A DNA stretch of 64,000 nucleotides, taken from Piliocolobus tephrosceles. Lineage: Eukaryota; Chordata; Mammalia; Primates; Cercopithecidae. Positions 1 through 11,757 of the stretch are shown in pieces. The DNA lies in assembly GCF_002776525.5 (NCBI RefSeq), contig NC_045439.1, positions 161,355,485 to 161,419,484 of the forward strand. The letters are read 5' to 3'. The notes beneath the pieces were generated by a model. That model ran no database searches and was not told where the DNA came from. It saw nothing but the letters and a program-made list of their open reading frames with translations. Position 1 is the stretch's first letter; each line of letters starts with the position of its first letter. Position numbers and translations under genes: made by a program.

Positions 1-1540
1 TTGATAAGACCAGGGCAATGAGACCTACAGGACAGAAGGACAGTGTCCCGGTGCACGGGCACCTCCCCCCGCCCTGCGGATGAACGCGGCCACATCCCAC
101 TGTGGAGAGAAAGAAGAGGAGCTGAAGAGGTCAGAGCCTTCAGCCCAGGGCCACGGAGCGAAAGGCCAGGGTGGCGCTGGGTCCTTAGGACCATGATTTC
201 TCCTTTACATTTTAAAGTCATTTTACCCTTTTGGATTGTTTTCTAGGTTTGGTACATATGTTAATGAATTACCTAATGAAAAGTAGTATAATAGAGAAGA
301 TCAGAACAAAAGTCGGCACCAGACATCCAAGCTGAAATCCTCCATCTATTTTTTGCTGGTTATGCCATATCGCACGAACTGCTCAATCCAAATACACTTC
401 AGTTTCCTCATATGTGAAACAGGGTTAAGAGTGAATACTTTCCTCATAGGAGCATTGTAAGCAGCAAATGAACTCACATATACGCAGCCCTCATAATAGA
501 AGCTAACAGGTTACTTTTATCAAGCAATAATGAATACAATTGGGGGGGGGTCAACATTTCACCTCACAGGTGTGGTCTTTTCAGCCACTGCTGCAGAGTC
601 TTGTTTTCAGCAACACCAGTATAAATGACGCAGGCTCTCTCACTCACTCGCTCAATTACTCTTTTCAACAAATCAATGACTATTTTCATACAAAGATTAT
701 AATTGACATTGATCTCACAGTTCTGTTTTAAAAATGAGATCATTTTATAGAACACATGTGACCTATTAAATAAAATAATGAAAGAAATCACCAAACAACA
801 GTATAACAAAAATAAACATCATGAAGCAAACCAGTAGACATACATACTTACTACAACGGGCATTTTAACTGACGTCTTCAAAAGACTGCTTCCCATCAGG
901 GAGGCAGCTACTTTTCACTGCATACAATTCTTGCCGGCATCAGATCCTTGTTGAATTCTTGAGTTGAGTAAAACCTTTTTGAGGCTGTGCCAGCTCCATG
1001 GACCTCACTTTGGAGTCCACGCAGAGGAGGCTGCACCTCAGTGGTTCTTTCTCGTACCCACATGGAAAGCAGAGTAGACACACACCCACACAGATATGCC
1101 CATGGGGGATGCAGGCCAGCAGGAGACCTATTTTTGCTCCCTCCTTTAAAATTCAGCTCAACCAGGAGACTGGAGTTTATAAGATAATGGCCTTCCCTCC
1201 CTGCCACATTCGTATTCTCACAGTCTGATTTTTATTTCTGCAGGTAATGTTGCACACACTGATACTAACTGCAAATGGTTTATGCCAAAATTTAGTAAAC
1301 AAACAAACACAGCAGAGATGCACAGAAGAGTTGTGAACAGGAAAAAGGAGACCCTGCATACCATTTAGCGGTGTTTTTAAAACGATAACAAAACAACCTT
1401 TGCCTCTTCAACACGGTAAATGTGGCTAAAAATGAAGATTTAATGATATTTGGGTATCGATTATGTTTATTTCCTGGTAACAAAGTCGATATAAAATTTG
1501 GTTAGACAAGGCCAACTTCTCACAGATCAACTGACAAAAG
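1..1540. other. Unique intronic sequence with a MIR relic
   Basis: No gene is seen. Roughly 320-510 has a MIR-like plus-strand pattern (cagtttcctcatatgtgaaa, then a tcctcataggagcattgtaa-like segment). There is a G9 run near 541. The rest is unassigned. Confidence 0.5.
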
Positions 1541-1690
1541 GCAGATGGATGGACAGAAGGACAGGTGGACGGATGGACAGATGGGTGGATGGAATGATAG
1601 ATGATAGATGAATGAATGGAAGGATGGATGGATGGATGAATGGATGGATGGAGGGATGGATGGATGAGCAGATGGAGAGACAGATAAATA
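1541..1690. repeat. (GGAT)n-type tetranucleotide microsatellite
   Basis: Imperfect TGGA/GGAT repeats with GACA and GATA variants over about 150 bp. The purest block is near 1620-1670. It produces a spurious Ser/His/Pro repeat reading frame on the minus strand. Confidence 0.9.
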
Positions 1691-1851
1691 GCACATCTAT
1701 GAGTCACACGTCTTATAGTCCAATTACCAGTATGATTATTCATTAACACAAAGACTTCCATCATGTTTAAAGATTCTTAAAAAACAGAAGCTACCTAATA
1801 GTAAACGCCATATATGGGTAGGGAACAACATTTTGGGAGGCAGAGATGGGA

Positions 1852-2020
1852 ATATTTTTTGTTTGTTTGTGTTTTGAGATCGAGTCTTGCTCTGTTGCCA
1901 GGCTGGAGTGCAGTAGTGCGATCTTGGCTCATGGCAACCTCCACCTCCCAGGTTCAAGCAATTCCCCTGCCTCAGCCTCCTGAGTAGCTGAGACAACAGG
2001 CACATGCCACCATGGCTGGC
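1852..2020 (-). mobile_element. Alu fragment, minus strand
   Basis: A T-rich tail (reading on plus), then the Alu-complement text gagtcttgctctgttgcc to gccaccatggctggc. It breaks off and directly abuts a plus-strand Alu, forming an inverted pair. Confidence 0.85.
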
Positions 2021-2302
2021 TGTAATCCTGGCACTTTAGGAGGCCGAGGCAGGTGGATCAGGAGATCAGGAAATCGAGACCATCCTGGCCAACATGATGA
2101 AACCCTGTCTCTACTAAAATACAATGTTTTTTTTAATTAGCTGGGAGTGGTGGTATTGTGCCTGTCATCCCTGCTACTCTGGAGGCTAAGATAGGAGGAT
2201 TGCCTGAGCCCAGGAGTTTGAGGCTTCACTGAGCTATGACTGTGCCACTGCACTCCAGCCTGAGTGACAGAGTAAGATCCTGTCTCTAATAGAAAAAAAA
2301 AA
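2021..2302 (+). mobile_element. Alu, plus strand (old, AluJ/S-like)
   Basis: Starts tgtaatcctggcactttagg and ends with cactgcactccagcctgagt plus an A-tail. The first ~20 bp are missing. It is the second arm of the inverted pair with the preceding fragment. Confidence 0.88.
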
Positions 2303-2545
2303 GCCATATATCAAAAACTCACAGTGAACATCACACTCAATGCTGAAAAAATTGACTTTTTCTTCTAAGATCAGGAATGAGGCAAGAGGGCCTGCTTTCA
2401 CCACTTCTATTCAACATGGCACTGGAAGTTCTAGCCACAACAATTAGGCAAGAAAAATAAAGGGCTTTCAAATTGGAAAGAAGGAAGTAAACTTCTCTCC
2501 CTTTATGGATGATATGATCTTTTATGTAGAAAACACTGAAGACTA

Positions 2546-2571
2546 CACACACACACACACACACACACACA
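2546..2571. repeat. (CA)n microsatellite
   Basis: About 13 uninterrupted AC units within the L1 relic. Confidence 0.95.
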
Positions 2572-3324
2572 AATTGTTAGAACTAAGAGACATAAATTAA
2601 GTAAAGTAGCAGGATACAAAGTCAATACACAAAAATTACCTGCATTTCTATATTGTAACAATGAGTAACCTGAAAAGAAAGTTACAAAAATAATTTTATT
2701 TATGATATAATAAAAAAGAATAATACTTGAGCATTAACTAAGGAGGTGAAAGACAGGTATAATAAAAACTATGAAACACTGCTGAAAGACTATAAAGACA
2801 TAAAGAAATAAAAACAAAGTCCATGAATTTGAAGACTTAACATTATTAAGATGTCAATACTACAAAGTGATCTACAGATTAAATTCAATTCTAAATCCCA
2901 ATGACGTTTTAGGCAGAAAAAGAAAGGCCCATCATAAAATGCACATGGAACCTCTAGGGACCCCTAATAGCCAAAACAATCTGGAAAAAGAACAAAGCTG
3001 GAGCACTCACACTTCCTGATTTCAAAACTTACTACAAAGCAATAGTAATCAAAACAATATGGTATTGACGCAAACACAGACACACAGACCAATGGAGTAG
3101 AATAGAGGCCTTAGAACTAAATGCTGGAATATATGAACAAATGACTTTTGACAAGGGAGTCAAGACTGCTCAATAGGGAAAGGACCGTCTTCTGAACAAA
3201 TGGTACTGGGTAAGCCAGATATCTACATGCAAAAGAATGAAGGTGGACCTTTACCTAACACCATATACAAAAATTAACTCAAAATAGGTCAAAAACCTAA
3301 ATATAAGCCCTAAAACTATAGGAT

Positions 3325-3647
3325 CCTTTTTCTTTCTTTCTTTTTTTTTTTTTTTTTTGAGACAGAGTTTTGATCTTGTTGCCCAGGCTGGAGTGCAATG
3401 GTGCGATCTCGGCTCAACATAACACAACCTCCACCTCCTGGGTTCAAGCAATTCTCCTACCTCAGCATCTCGAGTAGCTGGGATTACAGGCACGCACCAC
3501 CACACCCAGCTAATTTTTTGTGTTTTTAGTAGAGACGGGGTTTCTCCATGTTGGTCAGGCTGGTCTCGAACTCCCGACCTCAAGTGATCCGCCTGCCTCG
3601 ACGTCCCAAAGTGCTGGGATTACAGGTGTGAGCCGCTGGGCCCGGCC
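3325..3647 (-). mobile_element. Alu, minus strand
   Basis: A full-length Alu complement from the T-tail to cccggcc. Flanking near-identical copies of aaaactataggat and aaaactacaggac look like target-site duplications. Confidence 0.93.
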
Positions 3648-3811
3648 AAAACTACAGGACTCTTAGAAGACAACCCATGGCAAAATCTTCCCAACATCGT
3701 ATTTAGCAGTGACTTCCTGAATATGACATCAAAGGTGCAGGCAACAAAAGAAAAAAACAGACAAACTGAATGTAATCAAACTTTTAAAACACTGCACGTC
3801 AAAAAACACTA

Positions 3812-3991
3812 TCTGGCTGGGTGAGGTGGCTCATGCCTGCAATCTCAGGACTTTGGGAGGCTGGGGCTGGAGGACCACTTGAGTCTAGGAGTTTAAGGAT
3901 ACAATGAACTATAGTCATACCACTGCACTCCAGCCTGGGCAACAGAGTGAGGCTGCCTCAATAACAAAAAAACAAAAAACAAAACAAACAA
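3812..3991 (+). mobile_element. Free Alu monomer (FLAM/FRAM-like), plus strand
   Basis: A single-arm Alu: ggctgggtgaggtggctcat to cactgcactccagcctgggc, then a CAAAA-rich tail. No second arm follows before the next Alu. Confidence 0.75.
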
Positions 3992-4425
3992 AAGGCCTCG
4001 TGTAGTGGCTCATACCAGTAATCCCAACACTTTGGGAAGCCAAGAGAGGAGGATTGCTTGAATCCAGGAGTTCAGAACCAGCCTGGACAACACAGCAAGA
4101 CCCCATCTCTACAAAAAATTATCTAGGAGTGGGGGTGTGTGCCTGTGGTCCCAGCTACTGGGGAGGATGGCTTGAGCCTGGGAGGTTGAGGCAGCTGGCA
4201 AAGCACAGCCTTATCCCTTTGGGTTTAACCTCCTTGATTTTCCCTCCTAGCCTCCTGTGGTACCATCAGGCCTCCAGGGACACCACCGCGCTCTAAAGTG
4301 CTGTCGCAATGAGAGAAACTCTCTAGGTCTGTTCTAGAGAACACAGCTGAGCTGTGATTGTGCCACTGCACTCCAGCCTGTACGACAGAAGAAGAACCTG
4401 TCTCAAAATGAAACAAAACAAAACC
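3992..4425 (+). mobile_element. AluJ-like element carrying a 158-bp insertion
   Basis: An Alu plus strand beginning ggcctcgtgtagtggctcat. In the right arm, after gaggttgaggcag, normal Alu sequence is interrupted by 4194-4351 and resumes with ctgtgattgtgccactgcac. The insertion matches 6888-7045. Confidence 0.85.
4194..4351 (+). repeat. 158-bp local duplicate, copy A (inside an Alu)
   Basis: Begins gctggcaaagcacagcctt and ends gaacacagctgag. It aligns to 6888-7045 with no gaps and about 14 substitutions (about 91% identity), same orientation. There is no poly-A tail or transposon end. Confidence 0.9.
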
Positions 4426-4889
4426 CTATCAGTAGAGTAATAAGGCAACCCACAAAATGGGAGAAAATGTTTGCAAGTCATATATCCGATAAAGGATTGA
4501 TATCCACAATATATAGAAAACTCCTAAAACTCAACAACAAAAAACAACCCATTTCAAAAATGAACAACGCACACAAACAAGCATTTTTCCAAAGAAGATA
4601 CACAAATGGCCAATAAGCACATGAAAAGATGCTCAACGTCATTCATCATTAGGGGACCACAAATCAAAACCACAGTGAAATACTACCTCACACCCAACAG
4701 AACGGCTACTAACAGACAAAGAGAAAATAACAAGTGCTGATCGGGATGTGAAGAAATCAGAATGCTTATGCACTGTTGGTGGGAATGTAACATGGTACAG
4801 CCGCTTTGGAAAACAGTGTGGCCTTTATAAAAAAATTAAAAGTAGCATTATCATATGACGTAGCAATGCCACTTCTGGATAGAATTCCA

Positions 4890-5316
4890 GGCCGGGTGCG
4901 GTGGCTCAAGCCTGTAATCCCAGCACTTTGGGAGGCCGAGATGGGTCAGGAGATCAAGACCATTCTGGCTAACACGGTGAAACCTCGTCTCTACTAAAAA
5001 AAAGATACAAAAAACTAGCCGGACGTGGTGGTGGCACCTGTAGTCCCAGCTACTCGGGAGGCTGAGGCAGGAGAATGGTGTGAACCCGGGAGGCGGAGCT
5101 TGCAGTGAGCCAAGATCGCGCCACTGCACTCCAGCCTGGGCGACAGAGCGAGACTCCGTCAGAAAAGAAAGAAAGAAAAGAAAGAAAAAAAGAAAAGAAA
5201 AGAAAAGAAAAGAAAAGAAAAGAAAAGAAAAGAANNNNNNNNNNAAAAGAAAAGAAAAGAAAAGAAAAGAAAAGAAAAGAAAAGAAAAGAAAAGAAAAGA
5301 AAAGAAAAAAAGAAAA
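4890..5316 (+). mobile_element. AluYR-type Alu with an expanded AAAAG tail and assembly gap
   Basis: Young-looking Alu with the GGCTCAAGCC head and the AACTAGCCGG middle typical of Old World monkey AluY. Perfect target duplication agaattcca at 4881-4889 and 5317-5325. The A-tail has become (AAAAG)n, and ten Ns lie at 5235-5244. Confidence 0.9.
5160..5314. repeat. (AAAAG)n microsatellite with N gap
   Basis: More than 20 AAAAG units on both sides of a 10-N gap; true length unknown. It derives from the Alu tail. Confidence 0.95.
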
Positions 5317-5606
5317 AGAATTCCAGCAACTCCACTTCTGGGAATCCCACCCAAAAGAATTGAAAGCAAGGTTGCAAAAAGATAGTTGTACACCCATGTT
5401 CACAGCAGCACTATTTACAACAGCCAACAACAGCCAACATGTGCAAGGGACCCGGGAATCCATCCATGGATGAATGGATAAACAAACTGTAATATATCTA
5501 CAGAAGGGAATATTAGTCAGCCTTAAGCTGGAAGGAAATTCTGGCACAAGCTACAACGTGGATAAACCTTGAGGCCGTCATTCTCGGTGAAAGAAGGCAG
5601 TCATGC

Positions 5607-5901
5607 TAGGCCCGGTGGCTCATGTCTGTTTAACACCAGCACTTTGGGAGGTCAAGGCTGAAGGATCACTTGAGCCCAAAAGTTTGAGACCAGCCTGGGC
5701 AATATAGGGAGACTCCATTTCCACAAAAAAATAAAAATAAAAAATTAGTGGGGGATGGTGGCACATGACTGTAGTCCCAACTACTCGGGAGGCTGAGGCA
5801 GGAGGATCACTAGAGCCCAGGAGGTTGAGGCTGCAGTGAGCTATGACCATACCACTGCACTCCAGCCTGGGCAACAGAGAGAGATCTTGGATCAAAAAAA
5901 A
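5607..5901 (+). mobile_element. AluJ-like element, plus strand
   Basis: From ggcccggtggctcatgtctg to the tail after gcaacagagagagatcttgg. It is divergent and has no clear TSD. Confidence 0.9.
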
Positions 5902-6887
5902 GAGCTAGTTACAAAAAGACATATCCTATATAATTCCATTTATATGAGATCCTAGACAGTAAAAATCACAGAGACAAAGTTGGGTGATGGCTGCTAGGGA
6001 CTGAGGGGAGAGGTGTGTGGAGTTATTATTTAATATACGCAGTTTCAGTTTTACAAGCTGAAAAGCATAATGGAGAAGAACAGTGGTAATTATTCCACAA
6101 AAGCACAAATGCATTTAATGCAACTAAACTGTACACGTTAAAATGGTCAAGATGGTAAATTTTATGTGTCTTACCTCAATAAACGTAAATAATAATTTTT
6201 TAAAATTAGTTACTTACATAAAGCACTATCACTGGCAGAGTTACATAAAGTTATTTTCCCATTAGTATAAAGCAGACAAGAAATACACTATTCAATAACA
6301 TGATAAAATTAGAAGGCTTCCTTTTAACCTGAGGTAAAATGGTTAACAGTTTACAGGGAAGGAAATAATAAAACATGACAGAAATTGCTTTCTTGAGGAC
6401 TACTCCTTCCGAAACTGTTAGCTAAATGTTTGTATCAGGCAACTTCAATCCGGAGTTTGAGGAAAGCATATTGCAATGTCACTCTGCGGGCCGCCCCTCA
6501 GCAGTGAGCCGGGGGACAGTGAGCCGGCAGCGCGGAGGAGGCCCAGCTCCTGCAGGAGAGGCCGGCATTCCAGATTCCACGGGGTGGGGCGCCGCAGGGC
6601 TGTGGATGTGGAGCATAGGGTAGCTTTGTGACCTAAGAAAGGAATTCACTAGAATGTGTTCCACTTCCACATCACACAATGGGGGTTCTTGTGAGGATGA
6701 GCAGGTAGCAAGTCCTCAAGGAACACTGACTAAATGCATCCATAACTCAATGGCCACAGGCCTGGACAGGGAGAGGGGCCGAAGGGGTCCGAAGTGACTG
6801 GGTGAATGGGAACATCCTTAGAGGCAAAAGTCACCGGCACTTCCCAGGTTAGGTCTGCAAAGAGTGCATGTGCCAATAAGGAGGGCG

Positions 6888-7045
6888 GCTGGCAAAGCAC
6901 AGCCTTGTCCCTTTGGGTTTAACTTCCTTGATTTTCCCTCTTAGCCTCCTGTGGCACCAGCAGGCCTCCAGGGACACCGCGGCCCTCTGAGGTGCTGTCG
7001 CAACGAGAGAAACGCTCTAGGTCTGTTCCAGAGAACACAGCTGAG
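6888..7045 (+). repeat. 158-bp local duplicate, copy B (probable source)
   Basis: Same length as 4194-4351, without indels. It is embedded in non-Alu sequence and keeps more CpGs (caccgcggccctc, gtcgcaacgag), which suggests it is nearer the ancestral state. Confidence 0.85.
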
Positions 7046-7529
7046 GCCATGGAGCTTCCCCTCCGTGATTTGTGAGATACTGACTGGAAAAGCAGACCCT
7101 GTCTGTGTGATTCTGGTGCACGCTTCAAAAGGCTGGGACCTCAAACGCAGCAATGACTCGACAGCCCAGGGAAGGAAGCACTCGCTGTGCAAAACAAGAC
7201 CGAGCATGGAAAACAAGAGCACTGCACACTCAACCACTGAAGTGATTTGAAATCGGGTGTGTTTTGTTTCTTTGACTACATAAATGAAAACACTTTCACC
7301 AAGGTAAAAACTGAAACTAAAGAGGAAGGTTCCAGGACAATGGAAAGAGACTCTTCTGGTCCGTTCTCAGGCCCCTGCTGTGTGTGTGTGCTCACTGAAT
7401 GTCTTCAGGACAGAGGCTGGAAAAACAGATTGTAGAAGACAGAACATTTGAAAAATAATAAAGAAGTACACAGAATAAACCAAAAGAACTTCCTGTAATC
7501 TATCCAGGTGGAAAGTCAGTATTTGAATT

Positions 7530-7572
7530 TACTACAGTGTGTGCGTGCGTGTGTGTATGTGTGTGTGTACAA
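7530..7572. repeat. (TG)n microsatellite, imperfect
   Basis: gtgtgcgtgcgtgtgtgtat then gtgtgtgtgtac. Confidence 0.85.
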
Positions 7573-7994
7573 AAGGGGTTAATGGGGTTACAATAAAATC
7601 GACTCTTTTACATGTATAAGAGCTGACCCTGGGGTGTGGACAGGGCATCACCGTCCAGCCTAGTTTTTATATATACACACACCAGAGGATCATTCTGTTC
7701 ATACGTTTCATATCATACTATTTTACTGAATGTTATATAAACATTCTCCCATAAGGAAATAGTTCTGAAGACAGGAATTTTTATTGGTGTGTAATATTCC
7801 ATCATTTCAATATACAATTACTTACTGGACATCGAGTTTGTTTCTCCTTTCTTGCTACTAAAACTACAATGTGGCACGAGCCTTTGCCTAAGTTCCTGAA
7901 TGTTTCTGTGTGGTTGATTGCTGGAAGAGAAATTACTAGGCAAAGGTTACCAACTTTTTGAAGTCTTCGGCTTATGTTTTGTTTTTTTGATGTT

Positions 7995-8283
7995 GTTGTT
8001 TTGTTTTTTGAGATGGAGTTGTCTCCTGGGCTGGAGTGCAATGGCGCAATCTTGGGTCACTGCAACCTCCGCCTCCCAGGTTCCAGCAATTCTCCTGCCT
8101 CAGCCTGCCAAGTAGCCGGAATTACAGGCACCGCCACTATGGTTGCCTAATTTTTGTAGTTTTGGTAGAGACGAGGTTTCACAATGTTGGCCAGGTTGGT
8201 CTAGAACTCCTGGCCTCAGGTGATCCACCTGCCTCAGCCTCCCAAAATGCTGGCAGTACAGGCATGAGTCACAGCACCCGGCC
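7995..8283 (-). mobile_element. Alu, minus strand
   Basis: T-rich tail and gagatggagttgtctcctgg to cagcacccggcc; a small deletion follows gagatggagt. Confidence 0.92.
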
Positions 8284-9545
8284 AGTCTTGGGCTTATTGA
8301 CAAAAAGGACGGATTTCTCTTTCTACCAGCTGCATCTGAGACAACCTTTGTCCCTGTCTCCTTGTCTTCTCGGAGAATTCTAATTCCTTTTTTGACTGAA
8401 ACTATTTAAAAGGACCTCAATAAACAACACAAAATATTGGCAGGAAAGCTAAGCTTGTGGTGGATGCTCTCACACACTGAGACTGCAAACCGCAAGGACT
8501 GGCTCTCACAGTGCCCCTGCCTGTTCGCCCCCTTCTTTGTACTTATCCTCCTTCTGTAACTGCACCTATTGTCACCACCTCCCATTCTACCTTGGAATTC
8601 CCTCCCAGACAACAGTAACTTTGCTGCAATCAGGAGAGAGGCTAAGTCTCATTTCCAGGAGGTCCAGGGCTCGCTCTCCATCCACACTTCCTGGCTCCCT
8701 GAGCTATCTCAGCCTGAGGGTTAGACGGATTTATCCATGAGAAATTAGCCATATATCTTAATAAAACAGAAACAATTACGTAACAGAGGAAGAGAAAGTG
8801 GGTTTTTCACATTTGATGAGGTAAACAGAAAAAAGGGGGAAAAAGGACCGAGGATGTATTCAGCATGTGCAGTTTTCTCTCCTAACAATATGTCTAATTT
8901 AATTCCAACAACAACCGTGACAGATAAGGTGAATGTGAGCTTAGAGAAGGTTCACCGTGGCCCACGGGGACCCAGCTCATCACTGCCTGGTGCTGATGCT
9001 CCATGGAGTCCTAGCGCAGCGGACGCTGGAGGCAGAGGGCACCTCTGTCCAGCCTCGCCCAGCCCAGCCCAGCCCTGTCTGCTCCACTTGGCCGCCCTAC
9101 ATCACACTCAGTAAGGTCAGTGTCTACAGAAACCCACACCAGCTTGTTCTCAATCGACAGCGACGTCTGGCCAAGTAGATACCACTCTGTGCACCTTATT
9201 CCCGTTTCTGCTTGTGTCAGAAGTGCTGAGTAGAAGGAATAGTTCACTTTCTTAAAAATCCAGATAGCTTTATCCTTATTGACAAAAATTACTTGTTTAT
9301 GGCATATGGTTGGTCTGATAGGGTTGCTGGGAAATAGAAATCTATGAAGGGATCAGCAGCTGTTCAATAAATATTTGCTGAGTGAATTAATGCATTAATT
9401 AATTCACCTTTCTATACCAAATATTCAGGATGCAAGGAGGGGCCGATGCTGCAGGCAGGATGAGTGTTCCTTTTCTCATTGTCCAGGTATTTCTGAATAA
9501 CAAATACGTGCTGTGCCTAGACTATAAATTTGGAAAAACGAAGTT
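8284..9545. other. Unassigned intronic sequence
   Basis: No gene is seen. Around 9340-9410 there is an L2/MIR-like end (ttcaataaatatttgctgag) with a near-palindrome at 9382-9407. Sequence near 9040-9075 is C-rich (agcccagccc repeats). Confidence 0.5.
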
Positions 9546-9725
9546 TGAAAACTTATTAGAAAAAGATTTTTATTGATATACAATAGCTGTGCATATTTGG
9601 GGGGTATATGTGATATTTTGATATGTTCACATAATGCGTACAGATCAAATCAGGATAACTGGAATATTCATCACTTTTCTTAATTGGACTATCCATCGTT
9701 TACCTTTCCTTTATGCTAGGAAAAG
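9546..9725 (-). mobile_element. L1 3' UTR fragment, minus strand
   Basis: Resembles the antisense L1MA/L1PB-type 3' UTR: ttttattgatatacaatagc, then gatattttgatatgttcaca and gatcaaatcaggataactgg. Confidence 0.7.
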
Positions 9726-11482
9726 AATTTATAAAATAGAAAATGGGATAATGGGGTTAAGATAAAATCCATTCTTATCTTCAGAAAACGAAAGGCGCTG
9801 CACACAAGAGATTTGCTGGAGCCCGCCTCTTAACAGAGACCTTTCCACTTCCTGCCGTGACACCTGCAGGAGCCACTCATTTGTCTCTGTCTCCAAGACT
9901 CCCTTGCTTTTAAACAACTTGTCAACAAAATAATCTTCCTCCAAGCCGGTGTGGGTATCACCACTCTCTTGCTGAAATCGCAACAATCGGCAGCTTCCCA
10001 GGGCTGATCAAGTGACTGGAGACCCCCCCACATCCCCCATCCTCAGTGTGCCAGGCGCCAGGCTTGGTGAGCAGGCAGCGGAGCTAGGCTGTGGTCTCTG
10101 TTCTGCAGGAACTGGAAGCCCACAGGCGACACACTCCAATGAGCCAACACTCAGGATAAACTGTGAAAAGTGCAGCTGAAGTGAATGCAGGGCTCACGGG
10201 CCCAAGTGGGTAGGAGTAGTGATCAATTCACCCTGGCTGACTGGGAGAGGGGGTTTACTATGAGGGGGAAGACAGGCTGGCTCTTCAAGGATCAAAGGAT
10301 ACCGCCAAGCAGATGACAAGCACGCTGCAGTGAGGACCTGGGGACTGGGCTGTGTTCCTGGCAGGAGACATGGCTCAAGGATCACCTGCATCTGACGTCC
10401 ACGGTGGCCCAAAAACACCTGGTCCCCTCACTGGGTCTGTCTCCTCCTCCTCCTCTGGAGCACCCAAGGGACCAGGACAACCTCCCTCTGTTCCGTGGGC
10501 ACCCCAGGAAGCCTCCCTTTCTCCACAGCTGGGGCTTGGCTCTCCCTCCTTGGAATCCTCACAGGACTTTTCCTAATCTGTGCTGTGAAGCACATTAACG
10601 GTATCAGGCAATAGGAGCCACATCTAATGTGATGGCCAGTTTTGGTGGCCCCACGTTGTCCAGGACAGCCTCGGCCACTCCTGCTTGTCCCAGCAGAGCA
10701 CTAAGAATGTACTCTTTCACTCTCAGAGTCTGCTGGTGTGCACAATATGCTGGAGGACTCCTCCCAGGTTCCCCAACACACACAAGCACTCCTGGAAGTA
10801 CTTGGAGGGGGAGATGGCGGGAGCGGCACACAGCCAAGTTACGGAGCTGACTCAGAGTCAGAATTTCAGATGGGCCAGGAGAACTCACAGAGCGCCTCGG
10901 TTTCCTCACCTGTAGAATGGCAGGATGGGCGAGGGAGGAATGAGTGTGTGTGCGTTTGTGTGTGTGTGTTGACACCAGTACTTTATACAAGCACATAGCA
11001 AAAAAATTCCTATATGGACTTTATCTTGGGTTACTTCCTTCTCTTTTTAATCTTTCATTCCTTGAAGTACCAAGGTTAGGGTCAGAGTGGAAATGTACAA
11101 GCCTTGCATGAACTGAGTTCCCCATTATATGATGAATAGTTGCTTTCAGCGATTTCTACACATTCTTCACAGAGAAGAAAAAAGGAAAATAAATGTGGTA
11201 GCCTTTCCATTGGGTACAGTGACATTACCAATGACACGAGACCCATCACAGTCTGCTGGGCCAGTATCTCTATCTCCATTTTAAAAAAAAAGGATCTTAC
11301 ACACATACACATGTAAGCAACCTATAACTTCATCTCTCTGACACCTCCTAAAAGAGCTAAACGCATAATCCTTCTTGGCCATTTCCAGTTTACATACATT
11401 TATTTCTAAATTCACGTCCATCCTAGTTCACTGGTTTTGCAAACATTTATGACTGCAGCACCATGTGGGTGTATAACCTCAT
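9726..11482. other. Unassigned intron with L2/MIR traces
   Basis: About 10040-10170 resembles an old L2/MIR end. About 10885-10925 (gcctcggtttcctcacctgt, then agaatggcagg) is MIR-like on the plus strand. A GT repeat lies at 10943-10971. No gene is supported. Confidence 0.5.
10943..10971. repeat. (GT)n microsatellite, short
   Basis: gtgtgtgtgcgtttgtgtgt then gtgtgttg. Confidence 0.85.
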
Positions 11483-11757
11483 TTTTGTTTGTCTGTTTTT
11501 TGGAGCTAAGGTCTCACTCTGTCACCCACGCTGGAGTGCCCTAGTAGGATCCTAGCTCATTGCAGTCTCAAACTCCTGGGCTCAAGCGATCCTCCTGCGT
11601 CAGCCTCCCGAGTAGGTGAGCCTACAGGCACGCACCACCACGTGTGCTAATCTTTTTAATTTTTTGTAGAGATGGGGGTCTTGCTATGTTGCCCTGGCTG
11701 GTCTCAAACTCCTGGTCTCAAGAGATGCTCCTGCCTTGATCCTCCTCACTCTTTGGA
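11483..11757 (-). mobile_element. AluJ-like element, minus strand
   Basis: ggtctcactctgtcacccac to cctgccttgatcctcctcac. It is highly diverged, with the typical AluJ ctcaaactcctgggctcaag text. Confidence 0.88.

Larger units (their letters stand above)
2303..6205 (+). mobile_element. Degenerate L1M element (ORF2 3' part and 3' UTR), plus strand, interrupted by Alus
   Basis: L1 ORF2-like sequence runs through 2303-3324, 3648-3811, 4426-4889, 5317-5606 and 5902-6205. Recognisable parts include the RT region (gatgatatgatcttttatgt), the later caatagtaatcaaaacaatatgg-type region and the 3' UTR text gatggtaaattttatgtg. Frames are broken throughout, so it is inactive. Nested Alus give a relative order: the L1 is oldest, and the AluYR-type copy is youngest. 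Confidence 0.85.
6206..7994. other. Unassigned intronic sequence, source copy of the local duplication
   Basis: No gene is supported. It holds 6888-7045 (copy B of the 158-bp duplicate) and a TG repeat at about 7530-7572. The GC-rich portion near 6480-6620 does not extend into a CpG island. Confidence 0.55.

Noticed and set aside
4851..5547. Lys/Glu-rich or Phe/Leu/Ser-rich frames
   Set aside because: Translations of the (AAAAG)n Alu tail across an N gap.
2303..6205. Possible active L1
   Set aside because: Interrupted by multiple Alus, no intact ORF1 or ORF2 and a divergent 3' UTR.
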